NCBI GenBank assembly: GCA_016872515.1
Contig: VGZR01000009.1
Coordinates: forward strand, 1-64,000
Source of the DNA: SAR202 cluster bacterium
Lineage (GTDB): Bacteria; Chloroflexota; Dehalococcoidia; Lucifugimonadales; VGZR01
Direction: 5' to 3'
DNA length: 64,000 nt
This document shows, one piece after another, positions 17,267-25,220 of the stretch. The notes under the pieces were generated by a model that saw only the letters and a program-made list of their open reading frames with translations, searched no databases and had not been told where the DNA came from. A program made the position numbers and the translations under genes. Within the stretch, counting starts at the first letter, position 1; every line of letters starts with the position of its first letter.

Positions 17267-17393
17267 TGTACCCCGGCCTCTTGACACCATGGCATTTCGG
17301 TGGGAAAGTACGATAAGAATACATGTTCTCTTCCTCGTAGGAGAGACACCTCCGTTTCTCGCTCAAAACGGAGAAGGGGAAAGGGACGAAGAT

Positions 17394-17499
17394 TCCTCTC
17401 CCTTCACGGGCGGGAGGCTGTCCTTGACCCCGAGAGCGGTCGAGGGGAAAAATCGTCCCGACTCGCTTCGGCTCGTCGGGACGGGTGACGGATGAGGGT
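17394..17499 (+). repeat. Dispersed repeat, CCTCTCCC...GGTGACGGATGAGGG type
   Basis: cctctcccttcacgggcgggagg at the left and gggtgacggatgaggg at the right resemble the copies at 62120-62187 and, inverted, in trpF (24021-24083). Between them is a separate hairpin, cgtcccgactcgcttcggctcgtcgggacg. Confidence 0.5.
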
Positions 17500-17506
17500 A
17501 TGATTT

Positions 17507-17572
17507 CCTCCTCCCCCCCTTGAGGGGAGGACCTTTGACACTTCTGGGGAAGGGTCAAAGAGGTAGGGGGTG
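17507..17572 (+). repeat. Dispersed palindromic repeat, copy A
   Basis: cctcctccccccttgaggggagg with a hairpin insert (cctttgac...gtcaaaga), then aggtaggggg tg. The same insert type is in the copy at 62047-62112. Confidence 0.65.
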
Positions 17573-17822
17573 CGGTACCCTGGCCGACACCTCACATCAC
17601 TAGGTACTGGTGGACAAAAGTGGACGATTTGGCCCACTCCAGCTACGAGGCTCTTTACACACCAAAAACCCTTCCACCGCTTCGCCATCCCATCAAAGGC
17701 AAACAACCCACTGGTGGACATCTGGTGGAGCAGCGGTGGAAGCCCGGTAGATGTCCCGTGGTCTCTCCGGTGGATTCCGCGCCGACGCCCAAAGGACACC
17801 TGGTATCATGCCCTCCGCCTTC
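17573..17822. other. Intergenic stretch without a recognisable gene
   Basis: There are several GGTGGA words (for example around 17607-17625 and 17713-17740), but no supported reading frame. The open frames here lack ribosome-binding sites and family features. Confidence 0.4.
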
Positions 17823-17904
17823 GCACAAAAGCCCTCCCATGAGCAGAAAGGGACTCCCTACACACTCTCCTCCCCCTTGAGGGGGGAGGGCTAAGGTGGG
17901 GGTG
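17823..17904 (+). repeat. Dispersed palindromic repeat, copy B
   Basis: Full two-module copy: gcacaaaagccct...gagcagaaagggact, then the palindrome ctcctcccccttgaggggggaggg and the tail ctaaggtgggggtg. It ends just before the ribosome-binding site of the VOC gene. Confidence 0.75.
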
Positions 17905-17924
17905 CCCTCTCAAGGAGACATTTG

Positions 17925-18770
17925 GTGACTCTCTACCCATATCTCGATCACATCCTCATCGCCGTCAAGAGCCTGAGCAAAGCATCCGAAGCTTTCGAGC
18001 GCCTCGGCTTCACCCTCACGCCTGAGGGTGTCCACCCAGGCCGCGGCACCCACAACCGCCTCATGGTCTTCGGCCCCGACTACCTCGAGCTCATCGCCAT
18101 TCGCGACCGCGACGAGGGCGTCTTCCGCCGGTCCATGGTCGAGTTTCTGAAAACCCGCGAGGGGCTGTACATGTTCGCCCTCGGCACGAGTGACATCCAG
18201 GCGAGCGCCGCCGCCATGCGGGGCCGAGGTGTCCAGGTCGGCGACCCCCAGGAGGGCGCGCGCCAGAGCAGTGGCGGCTCGCCCGGCTATACCTGGCACG
18301 CCGTCCGCGTCCCCGCTGAGGCCGCGCCGGGCAGCGAGACCTTCCTCATCCAGCACCACAGCACCGTCCAGCAGCGCTACACGGTGCCCGCCGACCCGAC
18401 GCGCCATCCCAACGGCGCCACCGGCGTGCACAGCCTAGCGCTGGCCGTGGCCGACCTGCCTGCGGCGACTGCCGCCTGGGAGCGGGTGCTGGGCTTGGGC
18501 CCGGCAGTTGCGCGAACAGTGGCCGACGGCTCTCAGCGCGTCCGGTTCCGCCTGGGCAACTGCTCCCTCGACCTGATGTCGCCGCAGTCAGGCGGCTTCC
18601 CCTTCCCGCTATCTCTCACGGTGCGCGTCCGCGACCTGAGGGCAACTGCGTCGTCACTCCAGGCCAGCGGCGTGCCCGCGGCACGGCAGAAGGCTGAGAA
18701 CGGCGAAATCATCGCCGTCGCGGCGGAACAGGCCTCCGGCGTCGCGCTGCAGTTCGTCCAGGCGGGCTAG
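17925..18770 (+). CDS. Two-domain VOC (glyoxalase-like) protein
   Basis: The about 281-residue protein has two vicinal-oxygen-chelate halves: an N-terminal glyoxalase-like domain (LDHILIAVKSLSKASEAFER, FGPDYLELIAIRD) and a C-terminal one (GVHSLALAVADLPAATAAW). Both begin with the His of a metal site and end with a Glu- or Asp-containing strand. The reaction is unknown; the family includes dioxygenases, lyases and binding proteins. AAGGAG at 17912-17917 favours GTG 17925 over TTG 17922. It is preceded by a dispersed palindromic repeat and convergent with the small broken gene at 18767-18970. Confidence 0.75.
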   Translation: MTLYPYLDHILIAVKSLSKASEAFERLGFTLTPEGVHPGRGTHNRLMVFGPDYLELIAIRDRDEGVFRRSMVEFLKTREGLYMFALGTSDIQASAAAMRGRGVQVGDPQEGARQSSGGSPGYTWHAVRVPAEAAPGSETFLIQHHSTVQQRYTVPADPTRHPNGATGVHSLALAVADLPAATAAWERVLGLGPAVARTVADGSQRVRFRLGNCSLDLMSPQSGGFPFPLSLTVRVRDLRATASSLQASGVPAARQKAENGEIIAVAAEQASGVALQFVQAG

Positions 18771-18970
18771 TGCGTCTGCGGGTTGGCCCCGTGGGTGTCC
18801 AGTTTCTGGCAGGAGCGCCCGAACACGTCGAGGTAGGGCCTGCGGCTGCTTGTAGTCAAACATGTGGTCGGCGTAGGTCACGCCCTGGCATCCGCACGTC
18901 CAGACCCGCACCGTAGCCTGTGTCCTGCACTGCGGGCAGGTGATGGCGACCGCGTTGACTCCGTGGCCAT
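18767..18970 (-). pseudogene. Remnant of a small zinc-ribbon protein gene
   Basis: From the ATG at 18970 (GGAAGGGG upstream), a second frame encodes HGVNAVAITCPQCRTQATV, WTCGCQGVTYADHMFDYKQ, with four cysteines in CxxC and CxC pairs. A third frame then gives RPYLDVFGRSCQKLDTHG up to a stop at 18767. Two frame changes are needed to read it through, so the gene looks decayed. It lies 13 bp downstream of the barrel protein gene. Confidence 0.45.
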
Positions 18971-18983
18971 AACGACCCCTTCC

Positions 18984-19433
18984 CTACTTCAGATAGATGA
19001 CGCCGAACTGGTGGTCGGTAGCAGTCCCGTCCTTGCCGACGGTGAAGTTGGAGGTGATGAAGCCCGTCGCACCCTTGAACTGGCCCTCGCCGCCGTCCAC
19101 GCTCCACATCACGGCCCCGTGCTGCACGTCCCGGTCGGCGCTGGGGCCGAGCACGCCCTCGCCCACCGTGCTGAACCGCAGCACGTGGCCAGGCCCGAAG
19201 GTGATGGTGCCCCACTCCAGAAAACTCGTCTTGGTGAGCAGCTTCGATTCCGAGTCGAAGACGATGTCGCCGCCCGGCACCTTCTTGACGCTGCTCTCCA
19301 GCCCGTTCTTTCCGGCCACCGTCGTGATGGAGGCGCTCGAGGCGACGTTCTTGGCGACCCACAGGTTTGGGTCTTTCGGGTCCTTCGGCGCTCCCCTACC
19401 CTTGAAGACCGCCGCATAGATAACCTGTTTCAT
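18984..19433 (-). CDS. Small beta-barrel protein, allene-oxide-cyclase-like
   Basis: This 149-residue protein is dominated by beta strands and glycine-rich turns. The C-terminal part, SVDGGEGQFKGATGFITSNF and DHQFGVIYLK, resembles the barrel of allene oxide cyclase/dirigent-like proteins. There is no signal peptide. AGGGAGG precedes the ATG. It follows the alcohol dehydrogenase gene by 25 bp and is likely co-transcribed. The resemblance is from memory of the family pattern and the function is unknown. Confidence 0.5.
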   Translation of the reverse strand: MKQVIYAAVFKGRGAPKDPKDPNLWVAKNVASSASITTVAGKNGLESSVKKVPGGDIVFDSESKLLTKTSFLEWGTITFGPGHVLRFSTVGEGVLGPSADRDVQHGAVMWSVDGGEGQFKGATGFITSNFTVGKDGTATDHQFGVIYLK

Positions 19434-19458
19434 CGGGACACCTCCCTGGCCTCTGTGC

Positions 19459-20544
19459 CTAGCCGAACGTGAAAACGGTGCGCACTGTGACGCCCTTGTT
19501 CATGTCGTCGAACGCCTGGTTAACCTCTTCGATGGGCCTAACCTTCGTGGCCAGCTCGTCCAGTTTCAGCCGCCCGCTGGCGTACAGGTCGAGCATCCAC
19601 GGGAAGTCGGTCCGCGGCCTCCCCGCGCCGTAGAACGTCCCCATCACCGTCCTGTCCCAGAACAGCGGCATCCCCGGCACCGATACCTCGCCGCCCTTGG
19701 GCGGCACACCCACCATGACGCAGGTGCCGCCGGGCCGGATGCAGTCGAAGGCCTGGCGCACCGTCTGCGGGAAGCCGATGACCTCGAAGGCGTAGTCCGC
19801 GCCGCCGTCGGTAATCTCCATCACCCGCTTGACCGGGTCCTCCTTCGACGCGTCAATCATGTGAGTGGCGCCGATGGAGTGGGCCATGTCCAGCTTGAAC
19901 TTGACCTTGTCCACGGCGATGATCTTGCCCGCGTTGGCGAGGACCGCACCTTGCACGACGTTCATGCCCACGCCGCCGCAGCCGATGACGACCACCGTGC
20001 TGCCCGTCTCCACCTTGGCGCGGTTGAGCACAGCACCCACGCCGGTCATGACGCCGCAGCCGATGAGGCACGCCTTCGCCAGCGGCACATCCTTGCGTAT
20101 CTTGACCAGATAGCTTTCGGCCACCACCGTCTCTTCGGCGAACGTGGCCAAGTCGGCATACAGGGGCACGCCATCCTTGGTGAAGGGCCTCCTACCGCCC
20201 GGCAGCGTGCCCTTGCCGAGCACCCACCACTCGCACAGGTTGGGCCGCCCGGCGTGGCAGTTGCGGCAGCGCCCGCACTGGGCTGTGAGCGACAGGATGA
20301 CGTGGTCGCCCGGCTCCACGGTGGTAACACCGGAGCCGACCTCTCTTACGACGCCTGAGCCTTCATGGCCCAAGACGTAGGGCACCAGCCCGAACTCGAC
20401 GTGGCCGCTCACGCGGTGGTAGTCGCTGTGACATGCGCCGGCCCCGACCATCTGGACGCGCACCTCACCCTCGCGCGGCTTCTCCAAATCCACCTGCTCG
20501 ATCCTCACGCCGGTCTTCTGGTCACGCAGTACCGCTGCCCTCAC
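19459..20544 (-). CDS. Zinc-dependent alcohol dehydrogenase (class III-like MDR)
   Basis: This is an NAD(P)-dependent oxidoreductase of the medium-chain family. The catalytic zinc ligands are in GACHSDYH (Cys) and LGHEGSG (His); the structural zinc loop is CGRCRNCHAGRPNLC; the nucleotide fold is VVVIGCGGVGMNVVQG. The layout and the long zinc loop are those of class III formaldehyde- and thiol-adduct dehydrogenases, but the physiological alcohol is not known. The GTG start has GAGAGGAG about 7 bases upstream. Length 361 is normal. Confidence 0.88.
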   Translation of the reverse strand: MRAAVLRDQKTGVRIEQVDLEKPREGEVRVQMVGAGACHSDYHRVSGHVEFGLVPYVLGHEGSGVVREVGSGVTTVEPGDHVILSLTAQCGRCRNCHAGRPNLCEWWVLGKGTLPGGRRPFTKDGVPLYADLATFAEETVVAESYLVKIRKDVPLAKACLIGCGVMTGVGAVLNRAKVETGSTVVVIGCGGVGMNVVQGAVLANAGKIIAVDKVKFKLDMAHSIGATHMIDASKEDPVKRVMEITDGGADYAFEVIGFPQTVRQAFDCIRPGGTCVMVGVPPKGGEVSVPGMPLFWDRTVMGTFYGAGRPRTDFPWMLDLYASGRLKLDELATKVRPIEEVNQAFDDMNKGVTVRTVFTFG

Positions 20545-20616
20545 ACTGGTTCTCCTCTCGTCCGGTTGGCAGGTCGCCCAACTTGTGTCAGATTATAGCC
20601 CTTTACCCCCTCAGGT

Positions 20617-21201
20617 TCACTTGCGCGGCCCCAACCTGATGACTAGGTCGTTCCGCAACTCCAGCGCCCTCGGATGGATGAGCAGCCCTTTGCCCAGGAG
20701 CTCCGCTATCTGCATATCGAGATACTCCAAGATGGCCTTGTCCAGGTCTTCCTGTCCTAACTTTCTGACCCTTTGCAGCGACGGGTCATGCGCCACCTTC
20801 TCCGGCTCGGCCTTGTCCGCGACGAATACGACCTTCTCCACGATGTCCATCCCGACGCGGCCCGTGGTGTGCCAGCGCACGGCCCCCAGCACCCTGGGGT
20901 CGTCCACGTCACCGTCGGCCCCCAGCCACGCCGCCGCGACGGGGCCGTGCAGCAGGATGGGCGTACGCCGCTCGAAGGGGCCGACTGCCAGGCCCAGTCT
21001 ATGGGCCTCCGACAGCAGCACGGCGGGCTTGAGTGCGCGGGCTAGGTCGTGGCAGGCGGCGGCAAGGTCGGCGGCCTCATCGTCGGCGCCGTGCAACCGG
21101 GCCAACTCCACTGCCAGCGTCCTGGCGCGGGCGATATGGTCGCGGAGGCCCTTCGGTAGCGCACGAAGCCGAACCTCGACGGAGGGCGGCAGCACTGCCA
21201 T
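20617..21201 (-). CDS. yqeK: HD-domain phosphohydrolase, YqeK-like
   Basis: YqeK proteins are iron-dependent hydrolases that split diadenosine tetraphosphate symmetrically. The metal-binding motifs appear in order: HIARARTLAVELA, AACHDLAR (HD), LLHGPVAA, RWHTTGR and FVADKAEP. The 194-residue length fits. AGGAG precedes the ATG. It starts 5 bp after the HIT gene's stop. In many genomes yqeK sits by nadD and rsfS, but here it is with HIT and RidA genes, so the specific role is inferred from motifs only. Confidence 0.75.
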   Translation of the reverse strand: MAVLPPSVEVRLRALPKGLRDHIARARTLAVELARLHGADDEAADLAAACHDLARALKPAVLLSEAHRLGLAVGPFERRTPILLHGPVAAAWLGADGDVDDPRVLGAVRWHTTGRVGMDIVEKVVFVADKAEPEKVAHDPSLQRVRKLGQEDLDKAILEYLDMQIAELLGKGLLIHPRALELRNDLVIRLGPRK

Positions 21202-21206
21202 GACTC

Positions 21207-21551
21207 CTACCCCATGGCCGTTAGTTGTCTGCCGCCGAGAACGTGCAGGTGCAGGTGAGGGACCTGCTGGCCGGCGTGGTCGCCCTGGTTGATGACGAGG
21301 CGGTAGCCAGCCTTGTCCACGCCCTCGCGGACGGCCATCTGCTGGGCTGCGATGAACATGCCCCCGAGCATCTTGGCATGCCCGGGGGTCAGGCTCGTGA
21401 GCACGGTGAAGTGCTCATTGGGGATGACCAAGAGGTGCACTGGCGCTTTGGGCGCGATGTCCCTGATGACGAAGCAGGTGTCGTCGCGGTGCAGGATGTT
21501 ACTCTTCACCTGGCCGTCGCGTATCTTGCAGAAGATGCACTGCTCAGCCAT
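21207..21551 (-). CDS. HIT family protein (HinT-like nucleotide phosphoramidase)
   Basis: This is a 114-residue histidine-triad hydrolase with the triad VPHLHLHVLGG and an N-terminal CIFCKI zinc pair. HinT enzymes cleave AMP from amines and acyl adenylates. It lies in a run of minus-strand genes with 30 bp to RidA upstream and 5 bp to yqeK downstream, so it is probably part of one transcript. Confidence 0.92.
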   Translation of the reverse strand: MAEQCIFCKIRDGQVKSNILHRDDTCFVIRDIAPKAPVHLLVIPNEHFTVLTSLTPGHAKMLGGMFIAAQQMAVREGVDKAGYRLVINQGDHAGQQVPHLHLHVLGGRQLTAMG

Positions 21552-21581
21552 ATTCGACTCCTGATGTCCGTGCAGAACGGA

Positions 21582-21983
21582 CTACGCCGCGCTCACGGGA
21601 ACGGCCAAGACGGCCACGCCCTCAATCTCGATGAGGAACTCGGGCTTGACCAGGGCCTTGATGACGACGGTGCTGCTGGCAGGAGCGTTCTGTGGGAAGC
21701 GCTGGCGGCGCACGGCGGCATAGGCCTCGTAGTCGGACGTGTTCACCAGGAAGCAGGTGATCTTGACCAGGTCGTCCATCGTGGCGCCGGCGGCCTTGAG
21801 GGCGGATTCGATGTTCTTGAAGCACTGCTCGGCCTGGGCCTTGCAGTCGCCCGGCCCCACCAGCGTGCCGTTGGCATCCAGCCCAACCTGGCCGGAGACG
21901 TGGATGGTAGTGCCCACGCGGGTCGCGGGCGAGAACCCCTGTGGCTTCTTATTCGGGTCGGGGAAAATCGCTTGCCTTGCCAT
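21582..21983 (-). CDS. RidA/YjgF-family protein
   Basis: RidA enzymes deaminate reactive enamines and imines released by PLP enzymes. This 133-residue protein has the family strands GTTIHVSGQVGLDANG, QCFKNIESALKAAG and the C-terminal IEIEGVAVL. The arginine that binds the substrate carboxylate in true RidA (just before the last strand) is not seen; the stretch reads IKALVKPEFLIEIE. It may therefore belong to one of the Rid subgroups without deaminase activity. Confidence 0.88.
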   Translation of the reverse strand: MARQAIFPDPNKKPQGFSPATRVGTTIHVSGQVGLDANGTLVGPGDCKAQAEQCFKNIESALKAAGATMDDLVKITCFLVNTSDYEAYAAVRRQRFPQNAPASSTVVIKALVKPEFLIEIEGVAVLAVPVSAA

Positions 21984-22016
21984 TCATCCTCCTCGACAAA
22001 AGGTATCGCGCCTATC

Positions 22017-22610
22017 TTATAGGACGAAGATGTTAATGACTACCACCGGGACCAGGCCGAAGATGACCAGCCCGAACGCCCGCCACGCCGAAGCGTAGCC
22101 GAAGGCCTGCAGCACGGCGACCGTCATGGCGGCGACCTGCCAGAGGAGGGTCGCGATGAACAAGACGACGGCGGCTTCGTGGTTGAAGCTGAACGCGCGG
22201 AAAACGGCGGGGGCCTGGGCGAAACTGAGGGTGCCGATGAGTCTGACCAGATCCGGCCTGGCAGCGGACTCGCGGACGGCGATGACCCCCAAGAACGCGG
22301 TGGCCACCACCCACAACGCCCACGTGAACAGCGCTCCCAGGATGCCGAACACGAAGGTCTGGCCCACGTCCTGGTTGGCCTGCTCTCCTGCCAGGCCGAT
22401 GGCGCCGACGCCCGTCGCCAGGGCGACGATGGTCACGACGACGGCGGCCTGTAAGACCGTCCCTCCGCCGACTGCGATGTTGGCGTAGGTCGTGGGCCTG
22501 AGGAGCAGAACGCCGTACAAACGCACCAAGAACCGCGCCGTTTTGGGCGTCGCGGCGGGGCCGTGCTTCTCCCCCGGCGACATCGCGGAGGGCGGCGGCA
22601 CCATCACCAC
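22017..22610 (-). CDS. Yip1-domain membrane protein
   Basis: A 197-residue integral membrane protein with about five hydrophobic segments (around residues 50-70, 85-110, 125-140, 145-168 and 175-195) and a short soluble N-terminus. The pattern RPTTYANI near the first helix and the spacing fit the Yip1 family. The start is ambiguous (GTG GTG ATG GTG at 22610-22599). It begins 3 bp after the VOC stop, so it is co-transcribed with it. Function unknown. Confidence 0.7.
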   Translation of the reverse strand: MVMVPPPSAMSPGEKHGPAATPKTARFLVRLYGVLLLRPTTYANIAVGGGTVLQAAVVVTIVALATGVGAIGLAGEQANQDVGQTFVFGILGALFTWALWVVATAFLGVIAVRESAARPDLVRLIGTLSFAQAPAVFRAFSFNHEAAVVLFIATLLWQVAAMTVAVLQAFGYASAWRAFGLVIFGLVPVVVINIFVL

Positions 22611-22613
22611 GGC

Positions 22614-23006
22614 CTAGTACTTGAGCTGAAGCAACTCAAGGCGCACCTCTTGGGGGCAGCGCATGAAGGCGATGCGCGGGCCGTTCGGTACGTCTATGGG
22701 CCCTTCCAGCAGCTCGGCGCCCAGCTTCTTGAGCCGCTCGATCTCGGCCTTGCAGTCGTCCACGGTGATGCCGATGTGCTCGATGCCCCAGTGGACGTTG
22801 GCATTGCCTGGGCCGAGCTTCTCATTGGTGCGGGCGGCGGAGATGTTGACGCGGGTGCCGTCGGGAGTGTCACAGGCGATGAAGCGGTCGCCGTAGATGC
22901 GCACCGTATCGCTAACGATCTTGAAGTCGAAGGCGTTGACGTACCAGTCGGCGACCTTCTTCGGGTCGGACGCCTTGAGGTGAACATGGTTGAATTTATA
23001 TGCCAC
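22614..23006 (-). CDS. Single-domain VOC protein (glyoxalase/dioxygenase-like)
   Basis: This 130-residue protein has one VOC module pair: FNHVHLKASDPKKVADWYVN at the start, then HIGITVDDCKAEIERLKKLG, and the closing CPQEVRLELLQL with the metal-binding Glu. The two His and the Glu fit a metal site. Substrate unknown. It is the first gene of the leftward run VOC-Yip1-RidA-HIT-YqeK. Confidence 0.85.
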   Translation of the reverse strand: MAYKFNHVHLKASDPKKVADWYVNAFDFKIVSDTVRIYGDRFIACDTPDGTRVNISAARTNEKLGPGNANVHWGIEHIGITVDDCKAEIERLKKLGAELLEGPIDVPNGPRIAFMRCPQEVRLELLQLKY

Positions 23007-23165
23007 GGTAACGCTCCTCCATGAGATGCAATCGACTCGCCAAGCCTATGAGATGGTGCAAACCCTGTCAAGGCGGCAGAGCGCGGCCCTGCACCCGAAG
23101 AGGGTCGCCAAGGGATGCGATGGCAGGGACAACCCTGCTCCCAAGGAAAGCACTCGCCGCAGCAA

Positions 23166-23648
23166 TCATTCGGTCTTGCGACGAGCGGCCTGGCTGCCTT
23201 TGGCGCGCTCCTCGGAGACCTTCTTGATGCGCCACATCTGGCGCGCGACGGCAGCATCCACGACCGACTTCACGAACAACACGCCGATGAGCCAGCCGAG
23301 GATGGGAGCCTTGTTCCAGATGAATCCGCCATGAGACTCCAGCTTGGTGCCGTGCTCGACCTCCTCAAGGATGAGCTCCACGGAGGCGCTACGGAGCGGC
23401 CCGCTCACCCGCTTGAAGGCCACGCGGTCCGGCGGATGGAGCGTGATTTCGCCGACGGTGGTGTACATGCGGAACCCACCCCTGGTCTTGAACTCGGCCG
23501 CGATAGTGTTGCCGGTGCGGGAGAGGACCTTGGCGCTCTCGCCGCCGGGGAGATTGCCAGTCCCGAGGGCAGTGGCGACTTGGAAGACCGTCTCCCTGGG
23601 CGCATCCACGAAGACGATGCGGCGCATGAGCTTGACGGAGGCAGGCAT
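23166..23648 (-). CDS. SRPBCC-superfamily (polyketide cyclase/dehydrase-like) protein
   Basis: This 160-residue protein has the START/SRPBCC pattern: an opening strand IVFVDAPRETVFQVATALG, a ligand-cavity beta-sheet (FRMYTTVGEITLHPPDRVAF, ASVELILEEVEHGTKLESHG) and a long C-terminal helix ending in a lysine/arginine-rich tail. It starts 13 bp after trpF and is the last gene of the trp transcript, although no link to tryptophan synthesis is known. It probably binds a hydrophobic ligand. Confidence 0.72.
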   Translation of the reverse strand: MPASVKLMRRIVFVDAPRETVFQVATALGTGNLPGGESAKVLSRTGNTIAAEFKTRGGFRMYTTVGEITLHPPDRVAFKRVSGPLRSASVELILEEVEHGTKLESHGGFIWNKAPILGWLIGVLFVKSVVDAAVARQMWRIKKVSEERAKGSQAARRKTE

Positions 23649-23661
23649 GAAGGCGGCTTGC

Positions 23662-24417
23662 TCAGCCGACGCGCGGCTTCGCAGCGGCCTGGTCTGTACG
23701 ATGGACGGCGTCGGCGAAGGCCTTGATCTTCGCCCCGTCCTTGACACCGTCCGTCTCGACGCCAGAGGAGACGTCCACGGCCCAGGGGTGGACAGTCTCG
23801 ACGGCGCGCCCGACGTTCTCGGGGGTGAGGCCACCTGCCAGGATGACCTCGTGGCTCTTGGCCACTTCGCGGGCGACGGCCCAGTCGAAGGTGCGGCCCG
23901 TGCCGCCGAGGTGGCCCGGCTCGTAGGAGTCCAGCAGCACCCGGTGACCTGCCGCCAGGACCTGCTCGGCGCGGCGAAGGGTGTGCTCAACAACCGCATC
24001 CAGGCCCGCTTGAGCCGCATCCCCCTCACCCTTTGGCCCCAGTGACATCGGAACCAAAGGCCTCTCCCGCGAGGGGAGAGGAGGTACCGCGACCTTGATC
24101 TGCTTGATGATGGGGACGGCGACCTTGCCCCAGTAGTCAGGCGGCTCGTCGCCGCAGAGTTGCGCATAGTCGAGACCACAGGTATTCACGATGCGGTTGA
24201 CCTCGTCGAGGGGCTGGTCGGCGAAGAGGCCAACGAGCCTCGGGCCGCCCTGCCCGCGCAGCCTGCGGTACTCGGAGATGATGCCGGCGGCCTGCTGCTC
24301 GGTGAGCTGGCGGCGGACGCCGTGAACGAAAACGAAGCCGAGGAAGGACGCGCCGGACTTGGCGGCCACGACGGCATGGTGGGGGTCGCGGAGGCCGCAG
24401 ATCTTGAAGCGGGTCAC
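23662..24417 (-). CDS. trpF: Phosphoribosylanthranilate isomerase with a repeat-derived insertion
   Basis: It converts N-(5-phosphoribosyl)anthranilate to CdRP in tryptophan synthesis. Motifs are FKICGLRDPHHAVVA at the start, ASFLGFVFV, LDYAQLCGDEP, the phosphate-binding VILAGGLTPENVGRAV and AVDVSSGVETDGVKD. At 251 residues it is about 40 longer than usual. The extra part (residues about 111-135) reads PLPSRERPLVPMSLGPKGEG, which is the translation of a dispersed palindromic repeat at 24021-24083 kept in frame. It overlaps trpC by 4 bp (GTGA). The C-terminal tail RTDQAAAKPRVG is not conserved. Confidence 0.92.
   Translation of the reverse strand: MTRFKICGLRDPHHAVVAAKSGASFLGFVFVHGVRRQLTEQQAAGIISEYRRLRGQGGPRLVGLFADQPLDEVNRIVNTCGLDYAQLCGDEPPDYWGKVAVPIIKQIKVAVPPLPSRERPLVPMSLGPKGEGDAAQAGLDAVVEHTLRRAEQVLAAGHRVLLDSYEPGHLGGTGRTFDWAVAREVAKSHEVILAGGLTPENVGRAVETVHPWAVDVSSGVETDGVKDGAKIKAFADAVHRTDQAAAKPRVG
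24021..24083 (-). repeat. Dispersed palindromic repeat read in frame inside trpF
   Basis: On the minus strand it reads cctctcccctcgcgggagagg, then a spacer, then gggtgaggggga. It matches the layout of the intergenic copies at 62120-62187 and 17394-17499. Confidence 0.7.
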
Positions 24418-25220
24418 ACGAACTCCTTGAGCTTGGCGGCGACGTCGGGCGCGGTGACGAGCGCCTCACCGATGAGGGCGGCGTGGGCGCCGGCGGCGCT
24501 GATGCGCTGGATGTCGGAGCAGGTGTTGATGCCGCTTTCGCTGACGATGACCTTGCCAGCCGGAATCTTGGCCGCCAGCCGCTCGGTGACGGCCAGGTCG
24601 GTCTTGAAGGTGCGCAGGTCACGGTTGTTGATGCCGATGATCTCGGCCCCTGAGTCCAGCGCCACCTTCAGTTCCTCCTCGGTGTGCACCTCGACCAAGC
24701 ACTGCATCCAGTACCGCTCGGCAAGGGAGTACAGCGCGACCAGGTCCTTGGGCGTGAGCATGGCGACGATGAGCAGAATGGCGTCGGCGCAGTTGGCACG
24801 GGCTTCGGGCACCTGGTAGGAGTCGAAGATGAACTCCTTACGCAACACGGGGACGCCGCGCGGATGAGCAACGGCGCAGACGGCCCGCAGGTCGTCGAGG
24901 CTGCCCTGGAAGTGGTCCACGTTGGTGAGGACCGAGATGGCCGCAGCGCCGTTGGCGACGTAGGTCTCGGCGAGCTTGCGGGCATCGAAGTCCTTGCGGA
25001 GCAGGCCCTTGGCGGGCGAGGCTTTCTTCGCCTCGGCGATGATTCGGACGGTGCCGCCCATGAGTGCGCCTGCGAGGTTCAACGGTGGCTTTTGGGCAAC
25101 GATGCGGCGCTCCAGTTCGGCGATGGGCACTTCGGCCTTGAGGCGTTCGACCTCGCGGCGCTTGACCTCGACGATGCGGACCAGGATGTCGGGGACGTCA
25201 GGGTTCAGTTTCGATGTCAT
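24414..25220 (-). CDS. trpC: Indole-3-glycerol phosphate synthase
   Basis: It closes CdRP to indole-3-glycerol phosphate. This is a TIM barrel of 268 residues with VEVKRREVERLKAEVP near the start, IIAEAKKASPAKGLLR (catalytic Lys), ISVLTNVDHFQGS, VLRKEFIFDSYQVPEARA (second catalytic Lys), LVEVHTEEEL, IIGINNRDLRTFKTD and VIVSESGINTCSDIQ. It overlaps trpD by 4 bp (ATGA) upstream and trpF by 4 bp downstream, so translation is coupled. Confidence 0.96.
   Translation of the reverse strand: MTSKLNPDVPDILVRIVEVKRREVERLKAEVPIAELERRIVAQKPPLNLAGALMGGTVRIIAEAKKASPAKGLLRKDFDARKLAETYVANGAAAISVLTNVDHFQGSLDDLRAVCAVAHPRGVPVLRKEFIFDSYQVPEARANCADAILLIVAMLTPKDLVALYSLAERYWMQCLVEVHTEEELKVALDSGAEIIGINNRDLRTFKTDLAVTERLAAKIPAGKVIVSESGINTCSDIQRISAAGAHAALIGEALVTAPDVAAKLKEFV

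Noticed and set aside
21582-21983. Calling the RidA-like protein a true enamine deaminase
   Set aside because: The substrate-binding Arg before the last strand is not visible, so only family membership is claimed.
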